DNA of 64,000 nt from Streptomyces sp. CB01249 (GTDB lineage: Bacteria > Actinomycetota > Actinomycetes > Streptomycetales > Streptomycetaceae). Positions 16,074 through 23,882 of this stretch are shown here, piece after piece. The first letter of the stretch is position 1, and each line of letters starts with the position of its first letter. The notes beneath the pieces were generated by a model. The model was given only the letters and a program-made list of their open reading frames with translations. It ran no database searches and was not told the origin of the DNA. The stretch lies in assembly GCF_001905735.1 (NCBI RefSeq), contig NZ_LISW01000001.1:1334801-1398800 (forward strand), read 5' to 3'. The translations under genes and the position numbers were made by a program.

Positions 16074-18494
16074 TCAGGCAAGCCCCAGAGCCGCTTGCAG
16101 ATACCCCGCCGTACGGCTCTTCGGTGCCTGCGCCACCTCCACCGGAGGCCCCTCGGCCACGATGCGGCCGCCCCGGTCGCCGCCGCCCGGACCGAGGTCG
16201 ATCACCCAGTCCGCGCCCGCCACCACGGCCATGTCGTGCTCCACGACCACCACCGTGGACCCGGCCTCCACCAGCCCGTGCAACTGCCGCATCAGCACCT
16301 CGACATCGGCCGGATGCAGCCCTGTCGTCGGCTCGTCCAGGAGGTACAGCGTGTGGCCCCGCCGGGCCCGCTGGAGCTCCGCCGCCAGCTTGATCCGCTG
16401 CGCCTCGCCGCCCGACAGCTCCGTCGCGGGCTGCCCGAGCCGCAGATAGCCGAGCCCCACGTCCAGCAGTGTCCCCAGGCTGCGCGCGGCCGCCGGGGTC
16501 CGGGCGAAGAACCCGGCCGCCGATTCCACCGTCAGGTCCAGCACCTGGGCGATGTTCAGCCCGCGCAGCGTCACCTCCAGCGTCTCCGGGTTGTACCGCG
16601 CCCCGTGACAGTCCGGGCAGGGCGCGTAGGTGCTCGGCAGGAACAGCAGCTCCACCGAGACGAACCCCTCGCCCTGGCACGTCTCGCACCGCCCGCCGGT
16701 CACGTTGAACGAGAACCGGCCCGCCCGGTACCCCCGCTCCCGGGCCAGGGGAGTGGCAGCGAAGAGCTTGCGCACCACGTCGAAGAGACCGGTGTACGTG
16801 GCCAGGTTGGAGCGCGGCGTACGCCCGATGGGCCGCTGGTCCACCTGCACCAGCCGGTCCACCGCGTCCAGCCCCTCGGCCCGCGTGTACCCGGCGACCG
16901 GCCGCTCCTCGCCCGGGTCCTCGTCCGCCCCGCGCCGGTCCGCAAGGGCTCCCGCCAGCACCTGCCCCACCAGCGTCGACTTGCCGGAACCGGAGACCCC
17001 GGTCACCGCCGTGAACACCCCCAGCGGGAACGCCGCGTCCACCCCGTGCACGTTGTGCCGCTCCACGCCGTACAGCCGCAGCCACCCCGAGGGCGTACGC
17101 ACCTCGCGCGACGGGGGCGGCGCGTCCGGGAACAGGAAGCGCCGGGTGGCCGACTCCGCGACCCCGGCGAGCCCGGCGGGCGGCCCGCTGTGCAGCACCC
17201 GGCCGCCGTGCTCACCGGCCAGCGGCCCCACGTCCACAAGCCAGTCCGCCCGCCGCACCACGTCCATCTGGTGCTCCACCACGAAGACCGTGTTCCCGGC
17301 CTCCTTCAGCCGCCCCAGCACCGCGAGCAGCGCCTCGGTGTCCGCCGGATGCAGACCGGCGGACGGCTCGTCCAGGACGTACACCACGCCGAAGAGCCCC
17401 GCCCGCAGCTGGGTCGCCAGCCGCAGCCGCTGGAGCTCACCGGAGGAGAGCGTGGGCGCCGTGCGGTCCAGGCTCAGGTAGCCGAGGCCCAGTTCGGTGA
17501 CGGTCCCGATGCGGGCGAGGAGGTCCGCCGTCAGCACCCGGGCGGTCCCGTCGCCGCCCGCGGCCGCGAGCACACCGGCGAGCTCGGTGAGCGCCAGGCC
17601 CGCGAGCTCCGCGATGGTGCGCCCCGCGAACGTGACGGCCATGGCCTCCGGTCGCAGCCTGCTGCCCCCGCACACCGGGCAGGGCTCGCTGCTCAGGAAG
17701 CGCTCGGCCTTCGCCCGCAGGGTGGCGCTCTTCGAGTCGGCGAAGGTGTGCATCACATAGCGCCGCGCGCTCATGTACGTGCCCTGGTAGGGCCGTTGGA
17801 TGCGCCCCGCCTCGCGCACCGGATGGACCGTCACCACCGGCTGCTCGTCGGTGAACAGGATCCACTCCCGGTCGGCCGGATCGAGCTCCCGCCACGGCCG
17901 GTCCACGTCGTAGCCGAGGGCGTCGAGCACGTCGCGCAGGTTCTTGCCCTGCCAGGCCCCGGGCCAGGCGGCGATCGCGCCCTCCCGGATCGACAGCTCG
18001 GGATCCGGGACCAGCAGTTCCTCGCTGGTGCGGTGGACCCGGCCGAGGCCGTGGCAGCGCGGGCACGCCCCGACGGCGGTGTTCGGCGAGAAGGCGTCCG
18101 AGTCCAGCCGCTCCGCCCCCGCCGGATAGTCCCCGGCCCGCGAGAACAGCATCCGCAGCGAGTTGGACAGCGTCGTCACCGTGCCCACGGACGACCGGGC
18201 GCCCGGCGCCGATCTGCGCTGCTCCAGCGAGACGGCCGGCGGCAGCCCGGTGACCTCGCCGACGGCGGGCGCGCCGACCTGGTGGATGAGCCGCCGGGCG
18301 TACGGGGCGACGGACTCGAAGTAGCGGCGCTGCGCCTCCGCGTAGAGGGTGCCGAAGGCCAGCGAGGACTTGCCGGACCCGGAGACGCCGGTGAAGACGG
18401 TGAGGGTGTCGCGGGGGATGTCGACGTCGGCGTTCCGCAGATTGTGCTCGCGGGCGCCTCGGACCCGGACGTACGGATCGTGGGGCGAGGTCAT
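16074..18494 (-). CDS. Short UvrA-like ABC excinuclease paralogue
   Basis: An 806-residue UvrA homologue, shorter than canonical UvrA (about 950-1000). Both ATPase halves are complete: Walker A GVSGSGKSS with signature LSSGELQRL and VYVLDEPSAGLHP; then GVSGSGKST with LSGGEAQRI and LYLLDEPTTGLHP. Zinc-finger cysteines remain (CPRCHGLG, CPVCGGSR, CETCQGEG with CPDCHG). ATG 18494 precedes the family start YVRVRGAREHNLRN. The missing length is mainly in the DNA/UvrB-binding insertion, so it may not work in ordinary nucleotide excision repair. Such paralogues (DrrC-like) can protect against DNA-binding antibiotics; no biosynthetic cluster is visible here. Confidence 0.9.
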   Translation of the reverse strand: MTSPHDPYVRVRGAREHNLRNADVDIPRDTLTVFTGVSGSGKSSLAFGTLYAEAQRRYFESVAPYARRLIHQVGAPAVGEVTGLPPAVSLEQRRSAPGARSSVGTVTTLSNSLRMLFSRAGDYPAGAERLDSDAFSPNTAVGACPRCHGLGRVHRTSEELLVPDPELSIREGAIAAWPGAWQGKNLRDVLDALGYDVDRPWRELDPADREWILFTDEQPVVTVHPVREAGRIQRPYQGTYMSARRYVMHTFADSKSATLRAKAERFLSSEPCPVCGGSRLRPEAMAVTFAGRTIAELAGLALTELAGVLAAAGGDGTARVLTADLLARIGTVTELGLGYLSLDRTAPTLSSGELQRLRLATQLRAGLFGVVYVLDEPSAGLHPADTEALLAVLGRLKEAGNTVFVVEHQMDVVRRADWLVDVGPLAGEHGGRVLHSGPPAGLAGVAESATRRFLFPDAPPPSREVRTPSGWLRLYGVERHNVHGVDAAFPLGVFTAVTGVSGSGKSTLVGQVLAGALADRRGADEDPGEERPVAGYTRAEGLDAVDRLVQVDQRPIGRTPRSNLATYTGLFDVVRKLFAATPLARERGYRAGRFSFNVTGGRCETCQGEGFVSVELLFLPSTYAPCPDCHGARYNPETLEVTLRGLNIAQVLDLTVESAAGFFARTPAAARSLGTLLDVGLGYLRLGQPATELSGGEAQRIKLAAELQRARRGHTLYLLDEPTTGLHPADVEVLMRQLHGLVEAGSTVVVVEHDMAVVAGADWVIDLGPGGGDRGGRIVAEGPPVEVAQAPKSRTAGYLQAALGLA

Positions 18495-18590
18495 GGGGGA
18501 GAGGTCTCCGTGCTCGGTGCGGTGTGCCGGGGCCCGGCCGGTGGTCGCGCCGGTTGGCCGGACGGGGTGGCCGCTTGGTTTGCTGGCCGC

Positions 18591-19076
18591 ATGGGAAACG
18601 ACGTCCGGCCGGTGGCCGTGTTCGATCTTGACGGTACGCTCGCCGACACCACGCACCGCCAGCACTTCTTGGAGGGCCGCCGGAACTGGGCCGCCTTCTT
18701 CGCCGCCGCCGTGGACGACCCGCCGCTGGACGAGGGCGTACGGCTGGCGCTGAGCAGTGCTGAGGAGTGCGAGATCGTCTACCTCACCGGGCGGCCGGAG
18801 CGGTGCCGCAAGGACACCGTGGCCTGGCTGGACCGGCAGGGGCTGCCCGAGGGGCGGCTGCACATGCGGCGCAACGACGACCGCAGGCCGGCGCGTCGGA
18901 CCAAGCTGGAGACCCTGGAACGGCTCGGCCGCGACCGTACGGTGCGGATGCTCGTGGACGACGACGAGCTGGTCTGCGACGCCGCCGAGCGGGCCGGATT
19001 CACCGTGGTGCGGGCCCGCTGGACCCCGGCTTCGCCCGCGCTGAAGGACGCGCAGGAACGCGAGGGACGCACCTGA
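18591..19076 (+). CDS. HAD-superfamily phosphatase, polynucleotide-kinase 3'-phosphatase-like
   Basis: A 161-residue small HAD hydrolase. Motif I is VFDLDGTLADTTHR, motif II is VYLTGRPE, and the acidic motif IV is MLVDDDELVCDAA. The length and the pattern DLDGTLADTxHR...LTGRP resemble the phosphatase half of phage T4-type polynucleotide kinases. It would remove phosphate from a nucleic acid end or small metabolite using the first Asp as nucleophile. It is divergent from the uvrA paralogue with 96 bp between, which loosely suggests nucleic-acid repair, but no partner kinase or ligase is nearby. Confidence 0.85.
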   Translation: MGNDVRPVAVFDLDGTLADTTHRQHFLEGRRNWAAFFAAAVDDPPLDEGVRLALSSAEECEIVYLTGRPERCRKDTVAWLDRQGLPEGRLHMRRNDDRRPARRTKLETLERLGRDRTVRMLVDDDELVCDAAERAGFTVVRARWTPASPALKDAQEREGRT

Positions 19077-19103
19077 ACCGGATGTGCCGCACGCGCGGTC
19101 GCG

Positions 19104-19319
19104 TCACTGCGGGTCGTCGAGCCGGAAGCCCACTTTCAGGCCGACCTGGTAGTGCGCGATTCGGCCATCCTCGATCTGCCCGCGCACCTGGGTGATCTCG
19201 AACCAGTCGAGATTGTGCAACGTTTCCGAGGCCCTGGCGACACCGTTGCGGATCGCCTCGTCCACGCCCTCCTGGGAGGTTCCTACGATTTCAGTGACGC
19301 GATACGTGTGATTTGACAC
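19104..19319 (-). CDS. Dodecin flavin-binding protein
   Basis: A 71-residue protein beginning at GTG 19319 with AGGAG eight bases upstream. The sequence HTYRVTEIVGTSQEGVDEA, NLDWFEITQVRG (with the flavin-stacking Trp) and HYQVGLKVGFRL is the whole dodecin fold: one helix against a three-strand sheet that assembles into a hollow dodecamer storing FMN or riboflavin. It is cytoplasmic and buffers free flavins. It is read divergently from the sugar-binding lipoprotein, so the operator at 19420 lies between both genes and could touch its expression too. Confidence 0.95.
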   Translation of the reverse strand: MSNHTYRVTEIVGTSQEGVDEAIRNGVARASETLHNLDWFEITQVRGQIEDGRIAHYQVGLKVGFRLDDPQ

Positions 19320-19407
19320 GGTTTGTCTCCTCTCGTTCCTACCAAGGTGCCCCACCTCGGCCCGGTTCGCGAGGGATCGCGGACATCGCGCATGTCCGTG
19401 ACGGAGC

Positions 19408-19436
19408 TTGACCAAAGTATTGGTCCATACCAAAAT
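19408..19436 (+). promoter_or_regulatory. Promoter of the sugar-binding lipoprotein with DasR-like operator
   Basis: A -35 TTGACC (19408-19413), 17-bp spacer and -10 CAAAAT (19431-19436). Overlapping the spacer and -10 is TTGGTCCATACCAA (19420-19433), a perfect dyad with 4-bp centre. Its core TGGTCCATACCA is identical to the operator in the chitinase promoter and near the DasR consensus. The distance to ATG 19520 is 84 bp. Confidence 0.65.
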
Positions 19437-19519
19437 CCAGCCACGCCCGTGCGAGCGCAGCCCGCAGTCCCCCACACCGGGTCCGCAATTTCGTCCTGCC
19501 GTTCCGCAGAAGGTGAATC

Positions 19520-20776
19520 GTGAAAAACCGCATGCTCGTCGGAGCTGTCGCCCTTATTTCCACTGTTGCGCTGGGTGGCTGCGGCGTGATCCCCGGAACC
19601 GGCGGCTCCGGCGGCAAGAAGGTGACGATCTGGCTGATGAAGGACAGCGTTACCGCCGACTTCCTGGACCGTTTCAAGAAGTCGTACGAAGACGAGCACT
19701 CCTCGGTCGAACTGGAGTTCAAGATCCAGGAATGGGGCGGCATCGGCCCCAAGGTCCTGGAAGCGCTCGCCGGCAAGGACACCCCCGACGTCATCGAGGT
19801 CGGCAACACCCAGGTCGCCCAGTACGCCGAGAGCGGCAACCTGCGCGACCTCACCCTCGAATCCATGCGTGACCTGGGCAGAGAGGACTGGCTGCCCGGT
19901 CTCGCCGAGCCGGGGAGCATCGGCGGTGTCCAGTACGGCATCCCGTGGTACGCGGCCAACCGCGTGGTGATCTACAACAAGGACATCTTCCGGGACGCGG
20001 GCATCAAGAACCCCCCGAAGACGCGCGCGCAGTGGATCGCCGACACCGAGAAACTGAACCACGACGGAATCCAGGGCATGTATCTGCCGGGGCAGAACTG
20101 GTACGTCCTCGCCGGGTTCATCTGGGACGAGGGCGGCCAACTCGCCAGCGACGGCGAAGGCGACTGGGAGGGCACTCTCGACACGCCCGCCGCGCTCAGG
20201 GGCATGGACTTCTATTCCGAGCTCCAGGCCCTGGGCGACGGGCCCAAGGACGCCGACGAGGAAAAGCCCCCGCAGGCCAATGTGTTCGCCGAGGGGAATG
20301 TCGCCCAGATCATCTCCACCCCCAGCACGGCGACCCTGATCGAGAAGAAGAACCCCGAACTCAAGGGCAAGCTCGGCTACTTCCCGATTCCCGGCAAGAC
20401 CGCCAAGGCGCCCGGCTCGGTGTTCACCGGCGGCTCCGACCTGATCGTGCCGCAGAAGTCCGACCAGCGCGCCGCCGCCTACGAGGTCATCAAGGCGCTG
20501 GCCGGGGCCAAGTGGCAGGAGGACCTGGCCAAGACGATGAGCTACGTCCCCAACAAGCCCGAGCTCGCCCACGTCATCGAGGGCGAGGAGAGCACCGCCG
20601 CGATGGCCGAGGGCGCGGCGCAGGGCCACGCGACGCCCAACTCCCCGCAGTGGGCCGCGGTCGAGGCCGACAACCCCATCAAGACCTACATGACGGCGGT
20701 CCTCCAGGGCGGCGACCCGGCGACCGAGGCGAAGACCGCCTCCGAGAAGATCACCGCAGTGCTCGCCGGCAGCTGA
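19520..20776 (+). CDS. Orphan extracellular sugar-binding lipoprotein, DasA-like
   Basis: A 418-residue ABC-transporter solute-binding protein of the family that binds oligosaccharides. A lipoprotein signal ends in the lipobox LGGC (Cys about residue 21). Family motifs include PDVIEVGNTQVAQYAESG, YGIPWYAANRVVIYNKDIF and VFTGGSDLIVPQKS. It most resembles chitobiose/GlcNAc binding proteins such as DasA, an assignment from general sequence character and context. No permease or ATPase genes accompany it, so it must use a transporter encoded elsewhere, perhaps with the shared MsiK ATPase. Its promoter has the operator seen before the chitinase, which supports an amino-sugar ligand. Confidence 0.85.
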   Translation: MKNRMLVGAVALISTVALGGCGVIPGTGGSGGKKVTIWLMKDSVTADFLDRFKKSYEDEHSSVELEFKIQEWGGIGPKVLEALAGKDTPDVIEVGNTQVAQYAESGNLRDLTLESMRDLGREDWLPGLAEPGSIGGVQYGIPWYAANRVVIYNKDIFRDAGIKNPPKTRAQWIADTEKLNHDGIQGMYLPGQNWYVLAGFIWDEGGQLASDGEGDWEGTLDTPAALRGMDFYSELQALGDGPKDADEEKPPQANVFAEGNVAQIISTPSTATLIEKKNPELKGKLGYFPIPGKTAKAPGSVFTGGSDLIVPQKSDQRAAAYEVIKALAGAKWQEDLAKTMSYVPNKPELAHVIEGEESTAAMAEGAAQGHATPNSPQWAAVEADNPIKTYMTAVLQGGDPATEAKTASEKITAVLAGS

Positions 20777-20785
20777 CCCCCGGCG

Positions 20786-20821
20786 CGGGTACGGGACCGG
20801 ACACCGCCGGTCCCGTACCCG
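20786..20821. terminator. Bidirectional terminator
   Basis: A perfect 15-bp stem, CGGGTACGGGACCGG with CCGGTCCCGTACCCG, and a 6-nt loop lie between the convergent sugar-binding lipoprotein and egtD stops. Confidence 0.85.
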
Positions 20822-20833
20822 TACCGCACGCGG

Positions 20834-21796
20834 TCAGTCCACCGTGGACAGGGACAGCGCGAACCTGTCCTCGGAGTCCGTCCACCAGTGGGCCAGCCGG
20901 AGTCCCGCCGCGGCCAGTTCGCCGCGCACCCCGTCCTCGCGGAACTTCGCGGACACCTCGGTGCGCAGCTCCTCACCCGCCTCGAACGGCACCACCAGGT
21001 CCAGCTCCGGAATCTTCACCGTCAGCGACCGGCGGGCCCGCAGCCGCATCTCGATCCACTCCTCGCGCGGATTCCACCGCGCCACGTGCGCGAAGTCCTC
21101 CGGTACGAAGTCCGCGCCCAGCTCCCGGTCCACGACCGAGAGGACGTTACGGTTGAACGCCGCCGTCACCCCGGCCGCGTCGTCGTACGCCGCGACCAGC
21201 ACCCCCTCGTCCTTCACGAGGTCCGTGCCCAGCAGCAGCGTGTCCCCGGGCGCCAGCAGATCGCGTACCGACTTCAGGAACACCGACCGCTCACCCGGCA
21301 GGAGATTGCCGAGGGTGCCGCCGAGGAACGCCACCAGCCGGGGCCCGGGCGTCTCCGGCAGCGAGAGCCCGGCCGTGAAGTCGGCGATCAGCGCGTGCAC
21401 CGACAGCCCCGGCCGCTCCGTCAGCAGCGCCTCCGCCGCCCCGCGCAGCGCGCTCTCGCTGACGTCGACCGGCACGTAACTGTGCAGGTCCGTCAGCGCG
21501 TCCAGCAGATGACGGGTCTTCTCCGAGGAGCCGGAACCCAGCTCCACCAGCGTGCGGGCGCCGGACGCGGCGGCGATCTCGCCCGCCCGGTCGATCAGGA
21601 TCTCCCGCTCGGCGCGCGTCGGGTAGTACTCGGGGAGCCGGGTGATCTCCTCGAACAGTTCGCTGCCCCGGGCGTCGTAGAACCACTTGGGCGGCAGGGT
21701 CTTCGGGCGCCGGGACAGGCCGTGCAGCACATCGGCGCGCAGCGCCGCGTCCGTCGCGTCCTCGGGCAGGGTGCGGGTCAGCAGGAAGGGACTCAA
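20834..21796 (-). CDS. egtD: L-histidine N-alpha-methyltransferase, ergothioneine synthesis
   Basis: A 320-residue SAM-dependent enzyme making hercynine (trimethylhistidine), the first step of ergothioneine synthesis. Visible features are KTLPPKWFYDARGSELFEEI, the SAM motif LVELGSGSSEKTRHLL, AFLGGTLGNLLPGE and the C-terminal FVPEDFAHVARWNPREEWIEM. The start is a TTG (21796), chosen because it overlaps the egtC stop by four bases (TTGA) and gives the family N-terminus SPFLLTRTLPED. It is last in egtABCD; a perfect stem-loop follows 13 bp after its stop. Product in the cytosol, an antioxidant thiol. Confidence 0.96.
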   Translation of the reverse strand: MSPFLLTRTLPEDATDAALRADVLHGLSRRPKTLPPKWFYDARGSELFEEITRLPEYYPTRAEREILIDRAGEIAAASGARTLVELGSGSSEKTRHLLDALTDLHSYVPVDVSESALRGAAEALLTERPGLSVHALIADFTAGLSLPETPGPRLVAFLGGTLGNLLPGERSVFLKSVRDLLAPGDTLLLGTDLVKDEGVLVAAYDDAAGVTAAFNRNVLSVVDRELGADFVPEDFAHVARWNPREEWIEMRLRARRSLTVKIPELDLVVPFEAGEELRTEVSAKFREDGVRGELAAAGLRLAHWWTDSEDRFALSLSTVD

Positions 21797-22548
21797 CGGC
21801 GGGGCTCCTTCAGCGGGGTCAGCAGGACGTCGCCGGCGGTCGCGGTCAGCAGGGTGCGGTCGGGCACCTCGGACCAGCGGGGATCGTCGTCGTACGGCTC
21901 CGAGGCGACGACCGTGCGCCGCCCGGACTCGGTGAGATGCCACAGGGTGTCGCCCCAGGCGGTGGCCACGAGGGTGCGGCCGTCGGTGAGCAGCAGGTTG
22001 AGCCGGGAGCCCGGCGCCGCCTCCGCCACCTCGGGCACGGTGTCCGCCACGGCCTGCGCGAGCGCGTCGCCCGTCGCGAGCCGGTGCCGCACCAGCGCCC
22101 ACACCAGGGCGGAGTCGCTGCGCGCGGCGAGCCGCAGCAGTTCGGCCGGGGGCAGGGTCGCCGCGAGGGAGGCCATCGAACCGGGCCACCCCTGCACCGC
22201 CCCGTTGTGGCTGAACAGCACCCGGTCCGCGGCGAACGGCGCAGCGGCCGCCTCGCCGTCCGGATCCGCGACGGTCGCGTCCCGGACCGCGGCGAGCAGG
22301 GCGTGGCTGCGCACCACCCGGGCCAGGTCGGCGAAGGTCTGGTCGCCCCAGATGGGGCCCTGGCGGCGGTAGCGCCCCGGGACCGGGTCGCCCTCCGCGT
22401 ACCAGCCGACCCCGAAACCGTCGGCGTTGACCGTGCCGTGGCGCTGGCGGCGGGGCTCCCAGGACTGCCGCACCAGGGAGTGCGCCGGGCGCGACAGCAG
22501 CTCGCCCAGGGCGACCGGCGGCCCCAGGTAGGCGAGGTGCCGGCACAT
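21793..22548 (-). CDS. egtC: Gamma-glutamyl hercynylcysteine sulfoxide amidohydrolase
   Basis: A 251-residue class II glutamine-amidotransferase-like hydrolase. The initiator Met is followed at once by the nucleophile cysteine (MCRHLAYLGPP), as required for this N-terminal nucleophile family, and by NADGFGVGWY and FSHNGAVQGW. It removes glutamate from the EgtB product to leave hercynylcysteine sulfoxide. ATG 22548 overlaps the egtB stop by one base (TGATG), and its own stop overlaps the egtD TTG start. Confidence 0.95.
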   Translation of the reverse strand: MCRHLAYLGPPVALGELLSRPAHSLVRQSWEPRRQRHGTVNADGFGVGWYAEGDPVPGRYRRQGPIWGDQTFADLARVVRSHALLAAVRDATVADPDGEAAAAPFAADRVLFSHNGAVQGWPGSMASLAATLPPAELLRLAARSDSALVWALVRHRLATGDALAQAVADTVPEVAEAAPGSRLNLLLTDGRTLVATAWGDTLWHLTESGRRTVVASEPYDDDPRWSEVPDRTLLTATAGDVLLTPLKEPRR

Positions 22549-23882
22549 CAGAGGTCCCTCGCGGTGCGGAACCCCGCGAAGATCTGCCGCCGGACCGGCA
22601 GGTCCCAGTTGCGGAACGTCCCCCGGCACGCCACCTGGTCCACCGCGAACGAGCCGCCCCTCAGCACCTTGTGCTCCGGGCCGAAGAACACCTCCGAGTA
22701 CTCGCGGTACGGGAACGGCGCGAACCCCGGGTACGGCAGGAAATCGCTCGCCGTCCACTCCCACACGTCACCGATCAGCTGACCCGCCCCGCACGGCGCC
22801 CGCCCGGCCGGGTACGCCCCGGCGGGCGCGGGCCGCAGATGGCGCTGCCCCAGATTGGCCCGCTCCGGCGTCGGGTCCTCGTCGCCCCACGGATAGCGGC
22901 GCGAGCGCCCGGAGACGGGATCGTGGCGGGCCGCCTTCTCCCACTCCGCCTCGGTCGGCAGCCTGCGCCCGGCCCAGCGCGCGTACGCGTCGGCCTCGTA
23001 CCAGCTGACGTGCAGCACCGGCTCGTCGTCCGGCACCGGCTCGGTCACCCCGAAACGCCGCCGCAGCCACTGCCCGGCGTCCCGGTGCCAGAACAGCGGG
23101 GCGCGCAGTTCGTGCTCCCGGACCATCGCCCAGCCCTCGGGCGCCCACCAGCGCCGGTCACCGTAACCGCCGTCCTCGACGAACGCCCGGTACGCCCCGC
23201 ACGTCACCGGAGCCGTGTCGATGACGAACCCGGGAACGTCCCGCCGGTGCGCGGGGCGTTCGTTGTCCAGGGCCCACGGCTCGGCCGACGTGCCCATGGT
23301 GAACGGGCCGCCGGGCACCAGCACCTCGACGGGCAGCGCGGGCGTGTCGGCCGCCGCGCGCGGCGGCTCCGGGGCCGTCAGCGCGACCGGACCCGAGCGC
23401 AGCTGATGCGTGATCAGCATCGTCTCGTCGTGCTGCTGCTCGTGCTGCGCGATCATCCCGAAGGCGAAACCGGACCTGACCAGCGCGGGCCCGTCACCGA
23501 GCGGAGCGGATTCCAGCACGTCCAGAGCCCGGCCGCGCACCTCGGAGGCGTACGAGCGGGCCTCCTCGGGCGCCAGCAGCGGCAAGGAGGGCCGGGTGGC
23601 GCGCGGATGCTCGAAGGCGTCGTACAGCCCGTCGATCTCCGGGCGCATCGCCTCCCGTCCCGCCACCCCGCGCAGCAGCCACAGCTCCTCCTGGTTGCCG
23701 ATGTGCGCCAGGTCCCAGACCAGCGGCGACATCAGCGGCGAGTGCTGGGCGGTCAGCTCGTGGTCGTCCACGCTGTCGGTGAGGAGCGCGGTACGCCTGC
23801 GCGCGGTGAGCAGCGCGGCGAGCGCGTGTTCGCGCAGCGCCTCGGCGTCCCCGGCGTGCGGGGGCGCGGGGGATTCGGTCAT
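22548..23882 (-). CDS. egtB: Hercynine oxygenase, C-S bond forming non-heme iron enzyme
   Basis: A 444-residue iron enzyme that joins gamma-glutamylcysteine to hercynine with O2. The N-terminal DinB-like domain carries the HX3HXE iron site as IAQHEQQHDETM, with the third ligand region DLAHIGNQEE upstream. The C-terminal formylglycine-generating-enzyme fold has TMGTSAEPWALDNERPAH, RLPTEAEWEKAAR, GDVWEWT and VLRGGSFAV. ATG 23882 overlaps the egtA stop (ATGA). Length and motif order match EgtB of other actinobacteria. Confidence 0.96.
   Translation of the reverse strand: MTESPAPPHAGDAEALREHALAALLTARRRTALLTDSVDDHELTAQHSPLMSPLVWDLAHIGNQEELWLLRGVAGREAMRPEIDGLYDAFEHPRATRPSLPLLAPEEARSYASEVRGRALDVLESAPLGDGPALVRSGFAFGMIAQHEQQHDETMLITHQLRSGPVALTAPEPPRAAADTPALPVEVLVPGGPFTMGTSAEPWALDNERPAHRRDVPGFVIDTAPVTCGAYRAFVEDGGYGDRRWWAPEGWAMVREHELRAPLFWHRDAGQWLRRRFGVTEPVPDDEPVLHVSWYEADAYARWAGRRLPTEAEWEKAARHDPVSGRSRRYPWGDEDPTPERANLGQRHLRPAPAGAYPAGRAPCGAGQLIGDVWEWTASDFLPYPGFAPFPYREYSEVFFGPEHKVLRGGSFAVDQVACRGTFRNWDLPVRRQIFAGFRTARDL

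Noticed and set aside
15927..18590. Long plus-strand open frame opposite the uvrA paralogue
   Set aside because: Only its final part, from ATG 18591, is a real gene (HAD phosphatase); the rest is antisense shadow.
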